64,000 nucleotides of DNA from positions 11,253,221 through 11,317,220 of the forward strand of contig CM030711.1 in NCBI GenBank assembly GCA_017979445.1, given 5' to 3'. This DNA is from Akebia trifoliata. Its lineage: Eukaryota; Streptophyta; Magnoliopsida; Ranunculales; Lardizabalaceae. A model generated the notes under the pieces. It was not told where the DNA came from. It saw only the letters and a program-made list of their open reading frames with translations, and searched no databases. The position numbers and the translations under genes are program-made. Shown here in pieces: positions 49,630 to 61,030 of the stretch (position 1 is its first letter; each line of letters starts with the position of its first letter).

Positions 49630-50157
49630 TGTAGATGTAAAAACTTACACTACCTTGAGATATGTGATGATGCTTCGTGATCTCCTCTCCTCATTCCCTT
49701 GGGTGTGCCTGCAACAAAACCCCTCTAATGCCTAAGTCAAAAGTTTAGTACAAAAATAGTATAAAAATTAGAGAGGAGGGGAGAGGAGGGGAGGGGTAGA
49801 TAACTCATACCTTTTAGAATATCTATCTATCAATATATAGAGATGAAATCCTAGGATTCCTTTAGATCCTATTACTGATTTGATTTTTATCCGATTTAGA
49901 ATGTAGATCTTAATTAGTGATTTGAAATGTATCTAATAAATATCTGATTCCCATATATTCATATTTTTTTTTGGGACTTTCCCTAATAAGAATTTTAACC
50001 CCTTTTGATATAATCTTTGATTTTCTCCAATTGAGACTTGAACCCATAGTTGGTTTGTGATTGAGCCGTCGAGCTTATCCTCATATCTCTATACCAAATT
50101 CAAATCCCTTAATGCCATGTGTTGTCCTTTGATACCTAACGAGAAATATCCTCCACA
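49630..50157. repeat. Right LTR (528 bp)
   Basis: Begins TGTAGATGTAAAAAC, ends CTCCACA, and contains a 20-bp GGAG-rich insertion near 49774 that the left copy lacks. Confidence 0.85.
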
Positions 50158-50548
50158 GTACCCATTAACGATCAAAAGCACCCATTGAATCCAGGCCATG
50201 ATATAAGAGCAGATCTAGTGAGGTGTTACTAGGCTTTATAAACAGAACATATGTGGGCCTATGCCCATGGTGAAATACAGCTCAAATGAAATCTTTATAA
50301 ATTACCAATCAGACTAACTTTCTAGGCTTGCAACCACAAATAAGATGCCAAAATTTTGGGGGCCCACCACTTGCTACACGTCCTATGGTTTGGAGGCCCA
50401 CCACCTTCAGAGTATGGAACCGCAATTATGGGTTTTGATTCATTGTGTGTGCGTGTGTGAGCCTGTAAGGATGAATTTCTTCTTCTATTTTTCATTCTTC
50501 TGTAATTTTTTTATTATTTTATTTTAAAGAAAAATCTTTTTGTTGTCG

Positions 50549-51028
50549 ATGAGAGGAGATATGGGTTGTGAATTGAGCTCATCATCTCCGAGTGGAAAGC
50601 GAAGCAGAGATGCTGAAGATGAAGTTTATCTCGACAATTTCCACTTTCAAAAACGCTACCTAAGCGAGGTTTCTCTCTTTTTATCTCCATCCCTAACAAA
50701 CATATTTTGAAATTTCTCCCATAGATTTCATGGTATTTCAAGATGGGTTTTGTTTTTTGTATGTTTTCTTGAATCTTCCCAGTAGTGGTTCTATGGGTGT
50801 TTATCAGACATGTTTTTTAATGCAATTTTGGGATTTTTGGTAAAATTATTTTTCTCATCTTTGGGGAAGTTCAAATGATTTAATTTTTTTTTTTTTTTTA
50901 CATTTGGATTTTAATGGGTTTCTTTTGCAGTTAATGGCGACCAGTTTGAATGGATTAACAGTAGGTGACACTCTACAAGAAACTCTCTTGGAATCTCCAG
51001 CCAGTTCTGAAAGCATGTGTAACCTCAG
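50549..51028 (+). CDS. Conserved plant protein, first two exons only (partial)
   Basis: Exon 1 (50549-50668, 40 codons) starts MRGDMGCELSSSSPSGKRSR and ends NFHFQKRYLSE at GAG|GTTTCT. Exon 2 (50931-51028, acceptor TTTTGCAG) reads LMATSLNGLTVGDTLQETLL, then ESPASSESMCNLR, at CAG|GTCCC. The pair matches my memory of a small, uncharacterised plant family of about 200 residues (KR.RD.EDEVYLDN...KRYLSE, then MA.SLNGLTVGD). The function is unknown. Both exons and their splice sites look sound, but the following exons are not recognisable in the remaining 13 kb, which is mostly retrotransposon. Either intron 2 is very large or the gene is cut. Confidence 0.72.
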
Positions 51029-51965
51029 GTCCCATTATGTAGATTATCTCTTTTTATCTGTTTTCATTCCTATTTTTTTAAATTAATTTTTTCTTTTTAA
51101 TAATGCTTATAAGATACTGAGAGACTGGTTCACTAAAATTATGGGGAAAAAAATTGGGTTTAAATTCATCATAAGCTGGGAAAATTTAGAACAATTAGTA
51201 GTCTTCATCTCAAAGAAGGCACACTATAAGGTATTCGGGGGGCCTAATTGTTTGATACAATTTAGTGGTTAGTAACGTTTTACGGGTAGAGTTATGTCCA
51301 TGATCATGAGATTCTGCATGTGGTGCCATCAACGAATCAAGCCATTAGAAGTACTTAGATGGCAATGGTGACAAAGCTAAATATAGATGAGTGCACAAGC
51401 AATTCTAGTTGAGTCAGAAGATGCTTGGGTATGGACACCTTGTCTTGTTTTTTCTAATAATGGGTCCTGAATTCATGTTGACTATCTCCACTGCTACACA
51501 TTAAGTATAACAGTTGTAGTCTAACTATATTTGTGTGTCCAAGTTTTAGTGTAGTTTTTCAATCCCCAACTGTCGATGATGCTTTGCCACATTGATTTGG
51601 TTGAGTATTTGTAGCAAGAGCAAGATTCTGCCACTAACTCAAGTACCCTCTGTGGACATAAACTCTTCTACCAAGCCCTTTGGGGTTGGTGGATGTTTGG
51701 AATCTACACTTTCTGAAGCCATATAAAGAATCATGAGAATAGGGATTTAAAATCAACCTATATAGACTTGAAGCTAACAAGAGGCTAAATTGTACTCTAA
51801 AATCAACTTTTATTCACTAAAAATTCAAAGCTCCATAGGGGTGGACATCCAACCCGTTACATAGGGGTCCTTGGACTCATTTAGTCTTATCCCTATCATT
51901 TCTTACATTGAATTTGAGCTCTTTATTCTCAATCTTTCTTACACTAGACTTTCTTATGATCTGAT
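51029..51965. other. Probable start of intron 2 of the preceding gene
   Basis: AT-rich, no further exon of the family seen. Ends where the LTR-type sequence TGTAGACACCCC begins. Confidence 0.5.
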
Positions 51966-52345
51966 TGTAGACACCCCAATTTGTCTGGACTTAGCTTGAG
52001 CTCCCTAAACCCTGAAGAAGAAGGGCTTGGCCCAAGAACCTATTAAAAATGCCAAAGCCCAATCAAAAGCCTTTTGAAAAAAAAATGATGCCTGAAGAAG
52101 AAGGGCTTGGCCCAAGAACCTATTAAAAATGCCAAAGCCCAATCAAGAGGAGACCCAAGGCTTCAAAAGCCTTTTGAAAAAAAATGATGTTTACCTGGTC
52201 ATGGGTAACCCGCGGACTAGGCTATTTTTAGCTTGGTTCCTACCTTACCCAAGGACCAATACAATTTTTGCTTGGTCATTCACTTACTCAAGGACCATAT
52301 TTTTTTTGTTATTTTCTTGGAATTCTAATCCCATGTGTTACAAAT
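51966..52345 (+). mobile_element. LTR fragment, family L, plus orientation
   Basis: Begins TGTAGACACCCCAATTTGTC. The same start is seen as TGTGGATACCCCAATTTATC at 54926 and inverted at 58852. It contains a tandem duplication (52011-52090 and 52091-52189) of a unit starting CCTGAAGAAGAAGGGCTTGG; the second copy has an extra 19-20 bp. Confidence 0.65.
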
Positions 52346-53125
52346 TTTGTTAAGGTTGCAGATATGTGAGGTTTAATGGTTTAAACCTCATCTTCTTGGA
52401 TTTGGGAGTTACCACCATTCAAAGAGTTTAAGGTATGAATGGACACCATAAAAAAAGTTTTGAAAATCTGTTTTTTAAAGAGTTGTTGACTTGAATCTGG
52501 TCAAACCTTAAAAGGTTCGGGTAAGAAGGTTTAGTTGTAACAAGGAAGGTGTTAGGCACCTCATCTCACCCATCAAGTTGATGATTACCAAGTATTAGCC
52601 AAAAGTGAAGATTAAAAATATTTTTTAAGGATTTTTTGAGTTAGAAGAAAAAAGATACATGTATGCATGAGAGAAAAGAGTGTGAGTGTGTGTAGATGTG
52701 TTAAAATGTGTCCTTAAGGGACTATTTTTTTATGCTTTGAGTTGTGAGTGCTAATCCATAAGGATAGCACTCATGTACTCTTTGCATTTTTTAACAAAAG
52801 ATGTGGTGTGTGCAAAAGTGTATGCATGTAAGATTTTCAAAAAGAACTTATTATGGACTTAGAAAAGGGAAGATTGCCTCATATGGAAGAATTACGCTCT
52901 TCTTCCTTAGCCATTTGAAATGCATCCACTACATGCTATGCAAGTAAGTTAAAAAAGAAACAAAAGAACATTAGAAAGTAAATGTTCCTTAGGGAACTTA
53001 TTATGGACTTAGAAATGGAAAGATTACCTCACATAGAGGAATTACTCTCTTCCTCCTTAGCCATGAAAAGTAACTACAATATTTGCTTAGAATTTAAATG
53101 AACTTGTGAGTAAAGAGTTAAATAC
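52346..53125 (-). mobile_element. LTR 3' part, family L, minus orientation
   Basis: On the minus strand it ends with a phrase containing AAACTCTTTGAATGGTGGTA, the decayed form of a tRNA-primer-like GGTGGCGACTCC seen intact at 60865. Upstream parts match the other copies (GGTGCCTAACACCTTCCTTG, GAGGTAATCTCCC-type phrases). Confidence 0.6.
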
Positions 53126-54925
53126 AAGCTGTAGATACGCGAGGGTTTAAAATCTTTTGAGTTTTGATATCATTTCTTAGGTTTTTGGAGTTGCTACCAT
53201 TCAAAGAGTTTGAGTATGAATGGGCACCACTAAAATGATTTTGAAATTTTCTTTTAGGCTTGTAGTGACTCACTTTCAATGGTAAAGGGGTCTACTTATA
53301 GAGTTAGGTAAGGAGGTTTGGTTGAGGGACAAAAAACGTGTTAGACAACTGTTCCCTCCCATCCATTGATGGTTACAAAAAATGACCATTAAGTGAAGTT
53401 AGAAATTTTTTTTTTTTGATTTTTTGAAGATAGAGGGTCTTATAGAGATTAAAAGAAAAAGAGTTGTAATATAGTTTTGCAAAACGATCAAAAGGAGGTG
53501 ATGAGCAAACCCCTACTAGAAGTAGGTGTTTGCTGGATTTTTTTTGTGAGCTTGGGACTCTGATGAAAATCTATTTGGATTTCATCATTTGGAGTCCCTA
53601 AAATTCAATTTTAATATATTTGTTCACTTGGGAGTCTTTATTTATTGGTTTAGTCCAAAGATGATGTTCATGACTCGAATAACATCATGTTTTAAGCTTC
53701 AATTTTAATATATTTGCTCACTTGGGAGTCTTTATTTATTGGTTTAGTCCAAAGATGATGTTCATGACTCGAATAACATCATGTTTGAGCCAGAACCTTA
53801 TGCATGAGGATATTGTCCATTAGAGGACTATTTTTGTTGGCTCTAAAGGTTAGGTATAGGTCCATAGGAACCTACACCTTAACTTGTGGCCTTTTTAGAT
53901 GTGATTGTGTGCATGGAGGTGTATGCATATATGGCCTTATAAAGAGAAGATTACCTCCAAAAAAGGCTTACTCTCTAGCTCTTATGCCATAAGAAAAGTA
54001 AGAAAATAACACATCTACTCTAGAAAATTAAATTGCATGAAAAGTAAATGGAATAAAGACAACTAGCTACTTGGAATTGAAGTGCTTTTATGGAGCTTAT
54101 TAAGGACTTATTCGGGGAGATTACCTCAAAGAGGGATTACTCTCTACCCCCAAGCCTTCAACTAGGAATTTAAATTTACATTGCTAGAAATATAAAGAAA
54201 AGCATGAAATAATATAACACTTAAAGTAAAGAGTAGGGAGGTGAGAATAGGGAGGTTAGAAGGGGATTATTGTTTAGCCCCACCTTGGTTTTCTTCTTAT
54301 TCCTTTTCCTTCTTTTTCTTGGGTTTGGCTTCTTGGGAAGATGAGAGTGGTTATTTGGACAGAATTTTAGAAAGGCTTGAGAACTTTGAGAAGGGATTTT
54401 GACAAAGTTTGGAGCCCAAATTCTTTTTTTCTTTTGCCTTGGATAGGGGTCCTATTTATAGGCTTTTGGGAGACCTTTGGGGATAAATTTGTCCTAAATC
54501 CTAGAGTTCCCAATATTTTCAATAAAATAACATTGAATGATCTCAATTGCTCCTCATCAAAGAGTCCTTGATTGTCTTTTACACTCCTATGAGTCTAAGC
54601 AATCATGATGATCAAAGGATATGATTGTAATAGACAACAAGTTCTAGAGAATTCTTGAGGGAGGTTAAAAGAGTCATAAGATCTTGGCTTTGAGTCAACC
54701 TAGAGAGTACTGGGCTTGGTGGTAAGTAAATAAGTGATAGGTTTTTGGAGTTTTTGGTCACTTAGGTCATTTAAGTCTCTAACAAATTGATGATAGATAG
54801 GTCATTGAACACAAATTCTAGAGAATTCTTTAAGTAGGATAGAATGGTCAAAGGCTATTGAATTGAGTCAAATTGCATAGAATGCCATGGAATTCATTTA
54901 GTTCTTGAAGAAGGCTAGAAGGGTA
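53126..54925 (-). mobile_element. LTR copy, family L, minus orientation
   Basis: Minus-strand order matches the copy at 58853-60900: AACCCTT-type start, CCTATAAATAGGACCCC box near 54455, the acidic-purine middle, then the ACTCTTTGAATGGTAGCAAC end near 53185. It contains a 91-bp tandem duplication (53608 and 53699, ATATTTG(T/C)TCACTTGGGAG). Confidence 0.6.
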
Positions 54926-56900
54926 TGTGGATACCCCAATTTATCCAGATCGAGCCTGAAAACTCTCGAAATCTAGTTAAGAAATGCCCAGTACAGTCTT
55001 CGAATTGGATCGGGTGAGGCCCACTTCAGTGGAGTCCAACTCTGCAAAATAGTAATTTCAAAGCTTATTTAAGCTAGGCCTTGGGTAACCCATAGCCTAG
55101 AGGAATTTTCCTCAGGGCCGTGAGTTACCCACCATCTAGTGCCTTTTGCTAACAGAACCTTGGAAAGGTTATTTTTGCAAGCAATTTTTGCATTCCAGCA
55201 CCCTCACCCAAGGCCCATTCGGTAGAGTTTGTTAGAACCTATGTGCTTATAAATATGCTTAGGGGAAATGTCTCCTTGAACCCTTTTCTTAATGACTTAT
55301 TCTTCAAGAAAACCCTCTTCAATGACTTCAATACTCATGCATTAATTCTTCTCTAATTTTCCGCTAAGATTTCCATGTAAATTCTCCATTTCTTCTACAA
55401 TTGACTCAAAGTCTAGGGTCTATGATCATTTTGACCCCCCAAAAACTCTCTAGAAATTAGTGGACTTTTACTAACCTATCCCTTGATCATCTTGATTGGT
55501 TAGACTCATAGGTGAGTGAAAGACCATCAAAGCCAATTTGATGAGGGGTAGATGAGGTCATTATATATAGTTTTCTTGTGAATTATGGGAACTTTAGGAT
55601 TTATAACAAACTTATCTCTAAGGGCCTCCCAAAATCCTATAAATAGGAGACCCATCCAAGGCCAAAAAGGAGGAGAGTTTTGGTGATCCAAAATTCTGCC
55701 TAATTCTATCTCAACTTTCTAAATCCTATCAAAATTCTGTCTAATTAGTTTCTCACCTTTCCATAAGCCAAATTAGAAGAAGAAGAGGAAGAAGGCACCA
55801 AGGTGGGGTGCTGCAATTAAATTTATGTTTTGAGGCTAATTTCCCCATAAACCCCCTTCTAACATCTTTTTATTTATTTATTTCATGTTCATTTAAATTT
55901 CAAGTATGTAGTCTTTAATTTTATATTTAGTTTGATGGCTTGGGAGTAGAGAGTAATTCCTCTTTGGAGGTAATCTCCCCCTATAAGTCCATAATAAGCT
56001 TTTAGTGAGCATTTAATTTCCAAGTTCATGCTATTTTAATTCCATTTACTTTTACAAACTTTCATTTATGTTGGTTAGTTTAGTTTTTTTTTTCTTTCCA
56101 TGGTTAAGGAGAAAGAAAGTAATTCCTCAATATGAGGTAATTTTTCCTTTAATAAGTCATGTAATAAGTTCCATTGGAACTCCTCATGCATACACTATGT
56201 GTATACACACCACATCTTTCTATTCTAAAAGGACTAAAAGTTAAAGGTGAAAATTTACCAAGATCTTCATCTAACTCTCTAAGCCAACAAAACAGTCCCA
56301 TGGGGACAATATCTCATGCATGAAGGTTTAGTTCCACCATAGGTTGTGTCCAACTCCTTGGGCATGACTTAAGGACTAAACCAATAAATAAAGACTCCTA
56401 TGGGAGTACATGAGTGGAAAAAAAGCTTTGGGGTCAAAAACTGGTGGAATCCATGTAGATTCCTACCATAGTCCTAAGCTCACAAAAAAATCTAGCAAGC
56501 ATACACTTTGGTGTATGACTTGCTCATTTTCTTAATATCTCTAGTTTGTAAATCAAATTATAGTTCGTTGATCTCTTAACTTCTATCATATCCTCTACTT
56601 CTAAAAAAAAATAAAAAAAATAAAGAATTTTAAATCTTCATTTAATGGTCATTTTGGTAACCATCAATGGATGGGAGGGACAAGGTGCCTAACACCTTCC
56701 TTGTCCCTTAATAGAACCTCCTTACCTTAGTTCTCTAGGTAGACTTTTACCTTACCATTAAAGGTGAGTCACTACAAGCCAAAAATCTTTCAAAAAATCA
56801 TTTTAGTGGTGTCCATTCACACCCAAACTCTTTGAATAGTGGTGATTCTAAGACCCAAGTAGATGAGCTCAAACCTCCCCAAAGGTTTCGAAGCCCATGT
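54926..56900 (+). mobile_element. LTR copy, family L, plus orientation
   Basis: Starts TGTGGATACCCCAATTTATC, has a promoter-like CCTATAAATAGGAGACCC at 55636, and ends around 56840 with ACTCTTTGAATAGTGGTGAT. At about 1.95 kb it is long for an LTR, in the range of Tat/Ogre-type gypsy elements. No coding region follows. Confidence 0.6.
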
Positions 56901-57480
56901 ATCTATAGGGTATAAGTGTGAATCACCTCTAATGAGTCTCAACAAAATTGGGTTAGAGAGGTAATTCACCTTAAGTGGGGATCAAGAAGGATTTTAGGTC
57001 AATAATGGAAATAAAGGAAGATTACCAAAGAAACTTGGTTATGGATTTGAGCAAAGGTTGATGCATGGGTACTTGGGGAATTTAAGAGGGATTTAGTTGA
57101 GGGAAAATCGAACTTAAGAGGGTTTATGAGGTCATTTGCTTGGTGAGATCTTGTGCACATATGGGCTGAATAACTGCACAATTGAATAGATTCTATGCAA
57201 AGAACTGCCAAAAGAAATTTCCCTTGGATGTGTACAACCAAAGGCCAATGCAAATTTAATCTGTGCACTACACAAATGAAGGTCAAAACAACAATGGCTT
57301 GGCCATTTTGTGACCAATAGCCAGGCAAGCCTATGTTTGGCTGTTTGTCACAAATGGCCAGGCAAATATGTATATATATTTTTTATCATCTTTGATGGGG
57401 TTTGATTGGCTTAAGTGAGTCTCATTTATATGATCAAAAGGCTCTCGATTCGATCCTCATCATTGGATTCGATTGAGCTC
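56901..57480. other. Spacer between family L copies
   Basis: No gene recognised. A short repeated phrase GG(C/T)CAGGCAA near 57320 and 57358. Probably internal sequence of the same retroelement family. Confidence 0.4.
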
Positions 57481-58852
57481 TCGGGCTTATTCTAAATATT
57501 CCTTAGGGAACTTATTATGGACTTGTAGGGGAAGATTACCTCACATGGAGAGATTACTCTATATCACCTTAGCCATAAAAAAAGAACAAGAAAATAACTA
57601 CATTATATTGCTTGAAAGGTAAATGAACTTGAAAGTAAAGAGATTAGAGTGAGGGGTAGAAGTGGGATTGGGGGTACAAGTAGTAAAAAACAGAAAATTA
57701 AAGGCATTCCCCCATCTTGATCTTTTTCCTTCTTTTTATTCTAAGCTTTCAAAGTAAGGAAAAAAGTATTTGAACAGATTTTGGAGTTTTAGAAGGCTTT
57801 AAGAAGGGAATTTGACAAAATTTTAAGAATATTTTTTCTTGGAGAGGTCCTCTATTTATAGGTCCTTAGGAGACCCTTTGAGATATAAAGATCCAAACTC
57901 CATGAGTTCAATTTAATTTCAACAAAACCTCAATGAATGATCTTGTTTACCATTTATCAAAGTGTCCTTGATTGTCTTTTGCACCTCTTTGAGTCTTGCT
58001 AATCATGATGAATAAAGAATAGAAGTGTCAAAACACACAAAGTTCTAGAGAATTCTATGGGAGGGGTAAATGTGTTTAACCTTTTAAAAGCAGTCAAACC
58101 TTAAAGAAAACAAGAGCGATAACATGTAATTAACATAAGAGAGTAGGGAATTTGTAGTCAAGGGCTTTGGATAGGCTCCAACAAACTTGAGGGTAAAAAG
58201 GTAATTGCTTTTAGGTTTTAGAGAATTCTTCTTGATGGGGAAAATTGTTTTAATCCCTTGAATTTGGTCAAATTGTAAAGAATTGTTGAGGAATGACCTT
58301 GAATTAAGAACAATGTGGGCTTAAAGGTCAATTACTTTATATTAAGTCTCAACAAACTAGGGATGGGAAGGTAATTAACACTTTGTGGGGACCATGGGTC
58401 AAAGCTATAGGAATTGCATAATTATTAGAAAACCAAGGTTGAAGGATTAGTATAGGCTTAATGCATAGGCTACGATGGAAAACCTTTGGGTTATCTTGGG
58501 GAAAAAGACATTAGGAAAGGGTTTAAGAGATAATTTTCCTAAGCAAATCTAGAGAACTCATTCCAACCACAATTGCCCTTTCTTGAGTGAAGGCCAATTG
58601 AAAAATAATGAAGTACATTAGGTTAATGAAGGCCAAAACAAAATTTTCATAGACCTTAGATGGCCAACGACCTATGGAAAATCAAGCTTGGAGGGTCATT
58701 GAAAGACCATCTCAATTGATTTTTTTTAAAACGTTGGTTATCTTTAGAGTGGGTCCCACTTGGTAAATTTGAAGTCTTTCGGGTTGCACCCTTTTTCACT
58801 GGATTCTTGTGAGCTCTCGAGCTAAGTCCGGGCAAATTGGGGTGTCGACAAA
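57481..58852 (-). mobile_element. LTR 5' part, family L, minus orientation
   Basis: On the minus strand it starts TGTCGACACCCCAATTTGCC (58852 downward), then CGGACTTAGCTCGAGAGCTC, and has a CTATAAATAGAGGACC box near 57860. The 3' end of the LTR is missing. Confidence 0.65.
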
Positions 58853-60900
58853 GATGTTTTTGCATCTTTACCCTTTCTAATCCTTCTTTTGCCAAGGTAA
58901 CACAAGGTAAGTTCCCCCTTTATCTTCTCATTAAGCATGCATTAATTTTTTTTTACCCTTGGTCTTCTAGTAATTGTGCAAATCTTTTAACTTTGACCCT
59001 TGGCCCTCCCAAAAGACAATTACTTTCTTATCCTTTATTTGTTGAGACTTAATTCAAGGTAATCGACAATTGAAGCCCTCATCTTTTGGATAATTCAAAG
59101 TCACTTTTCAAGGGTTCAATGTAGTTTGACTAAGTTCAAAGGATCTAAACCCTTTTGTCCCTCAAAGAGAATCCTTTAGAACCTAAAGAAAAATTACCTC
59201 TCTATCCCTAGTTTGTTGAGATACAATCTATAAGGTAATTGACCATGAAGTTACCTTATTGTGCTTAATTCAAGATCATTCTTCAAGAGTTATTTACAAT
59301 TTGACCAAGTTCAAGGCACCAAGATCATTTTGCTTATAAAAGAGAACACTCTAGAATTAAAGAGCATTTACCATTTTACCTTCAAGTTTGTTGGGATTCT
59401 ATTTAAGGCAATTGACTCTTAAGACTCTACATCCTTAGACAAATTGCACGCCATTGCTCTTGTTTTCATTAGAGTTTGACTATCTTCAAAGGGTATGGAT
59501 ATCCTTACACTACAAAAGAATTCTCTAGAACCTTGAGTGCTTTTACACTTCTATCATTTGATCATTATGACTGGTAAGACTCATTTAGAGGTAAAAGATC
59601 ATTAATGACACTTTGATTGAGGGTAAACAAGATCATTTATTGAGGTTTATTTGAAATTAAGTTGAACTTGTGGAATTTGGATCTTTATATCCCTAAGGAT
59701 CTCCCAAAGGCCTATATAGATAGAGGAATTCTCCAAGGCAAAGGAAGAGGCAATTTACATTCCCAAAATTCTGTCAAATTCTCTTCTTCGAGCTTTCTAG
59801 AGTCCCAAAATTCTGTTTAAATACTCTTTCAATTACTTTGAAGCTTTATAATAAGAAAAGAAGGAAGAAGATCAAGGTGAGGTTGTAATTTAATTTTCTG
59901 TTTTTTACTTACTTGCTCCCCCCAATCCCTATCTACCTCCTCACTCTAATTTCTTTATTTTCTTTTAAAGTTTTACTTCATTATAATCATGTAGTGTAAT
60001 CTTTGTCTCTTTAATGGCAAGTTTGAGTTGAGAGTTAATCCCCTTAGTGGGAGGATCCTTACTAACTATAAGTTCATTTTTGGTTTAAGTTTCTTTTGAA
60101 ATTTTGCAATCATTTAGTGTAGTTTAACTTTCAATGGCAAGTATGGGTTGAGAGTTAATCCCCTTTGTGGGAGGATCCTTACCAATTATAAGTCCATTTT
60201 TACTTTAAATTCTTTTAAAGTTTTGCAAGCATGTAGTTTAATTATCTTTGACAAGTATGGGTTGAGAGTTAATCCCCTTGTGGGAGGATCCTTACCAACT
60301 ACAAGTCCATAGTTCATTTCTTTTAATATCTTGTTCTTTGGATCATCATCAATATATAGTATAAGCATTTCAAATGGCAATAGTGGTTATAGCGTCATAC
60401 CTCCATGTGAGGTAATGTCCCCCTCTAAGTCCATAATAAGTTTTCTAAGGAACATTAAAATGCATTCACCTTTGCACACAATCACTCATGCATCATTCAT
60501 CAAAATGCTTGAGTCATTAAGAGTGAAATCTTGCTAGATTTATACTCCAAATCAAAGCAAACGAAAACAATCCTAGTAATGGGCACATTTCATAACACAT
60601 GTACACACTCACATTCATCTCATCATACATACATTATTACCTTTAGCATTCTAACTTAAATTTTTTCTAAAAAAGTCTTAGTTTTCATTTTTGGCCAATA
60701 CCATTATAACCACCAACTTAGTGGATAAGGTGGGGTGCCTAACACCTTCCTCATCTTGCAATCGAACCTCTAGGTCAAGACCAAATTTGAGCCACCAACT
60801 CCTTGAAAACTTGATTTTTAAAATAATTTTTATGGTGTCCATTCATATCTTAAACTCTTTGAATGGTGGCGACTCCGAAACTCAAGTAAATGAGGTTTAG
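58853..60900 (+). mobile_element. LTR copy with primer-site-like end, family L, plus orientation
   Basis: Lacks the TGTCGACACC start but otherwise follows the family order: CCTATATAGATAGAGGA box near 59712, ACCTTCCTCATCTTGCAATC near 60740, ACTCTTTGAATGGTGGCGAC near 60852. The GGTGGCGACTCCGAAACTC stretch resembles a tRNA-Arg-type primer binding site of Ogre/Tat elements. Confidence 0.6.
60013..60308. repeat. Tandem repeat, three units of about 115 bp
   Basis: GGGTTGAGAGTTAATCCCCT followed by GTGGGAGGATCCTTAC recurs at about 60025, 60139 and 60255 within the LTR-type sequence. Confidence 0.9.
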
Positions 60901-61030
60901 CTACTAAACTCTCACCTATATCTACATTGATTACTTTCTAATCTTAAAACTAGCTACTAGTGGCTTGCAATTTTTTCTCCAAGCCACATAATACATTCTC
61001 ACCTATATCAACACAAAACATTTTAATCAG

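Larger units (their letters stand above)
46280..50157. mobile_element. LTR retrotransposon, non-coding (LARD-like), 3,878 bp, target duplication GTACC
   Basis: LTRs at 46280-46786 and 49630-50157 share long phrases (CTTACACTACCTTGAGAT, TCCGATTTAGAA.GTAGATCTTAATTAGT, GAGAAATATC(C/T)TCCACA). GTACC stands directly before the left LTR (46275-46279) and after the right one (50158-50162). The interior has no gag or pol reading frame and is dominated by tandem repeats, so the element is non-autonomous. The tips suggest minus-strand orientation (TGTGGA(G/A)GATATTTC as LTR start, preceded by a purine-rich stretch), but the primer site was not recognised. LTR divergence is obvious, so it is not recent. 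Confidence 0.85.
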
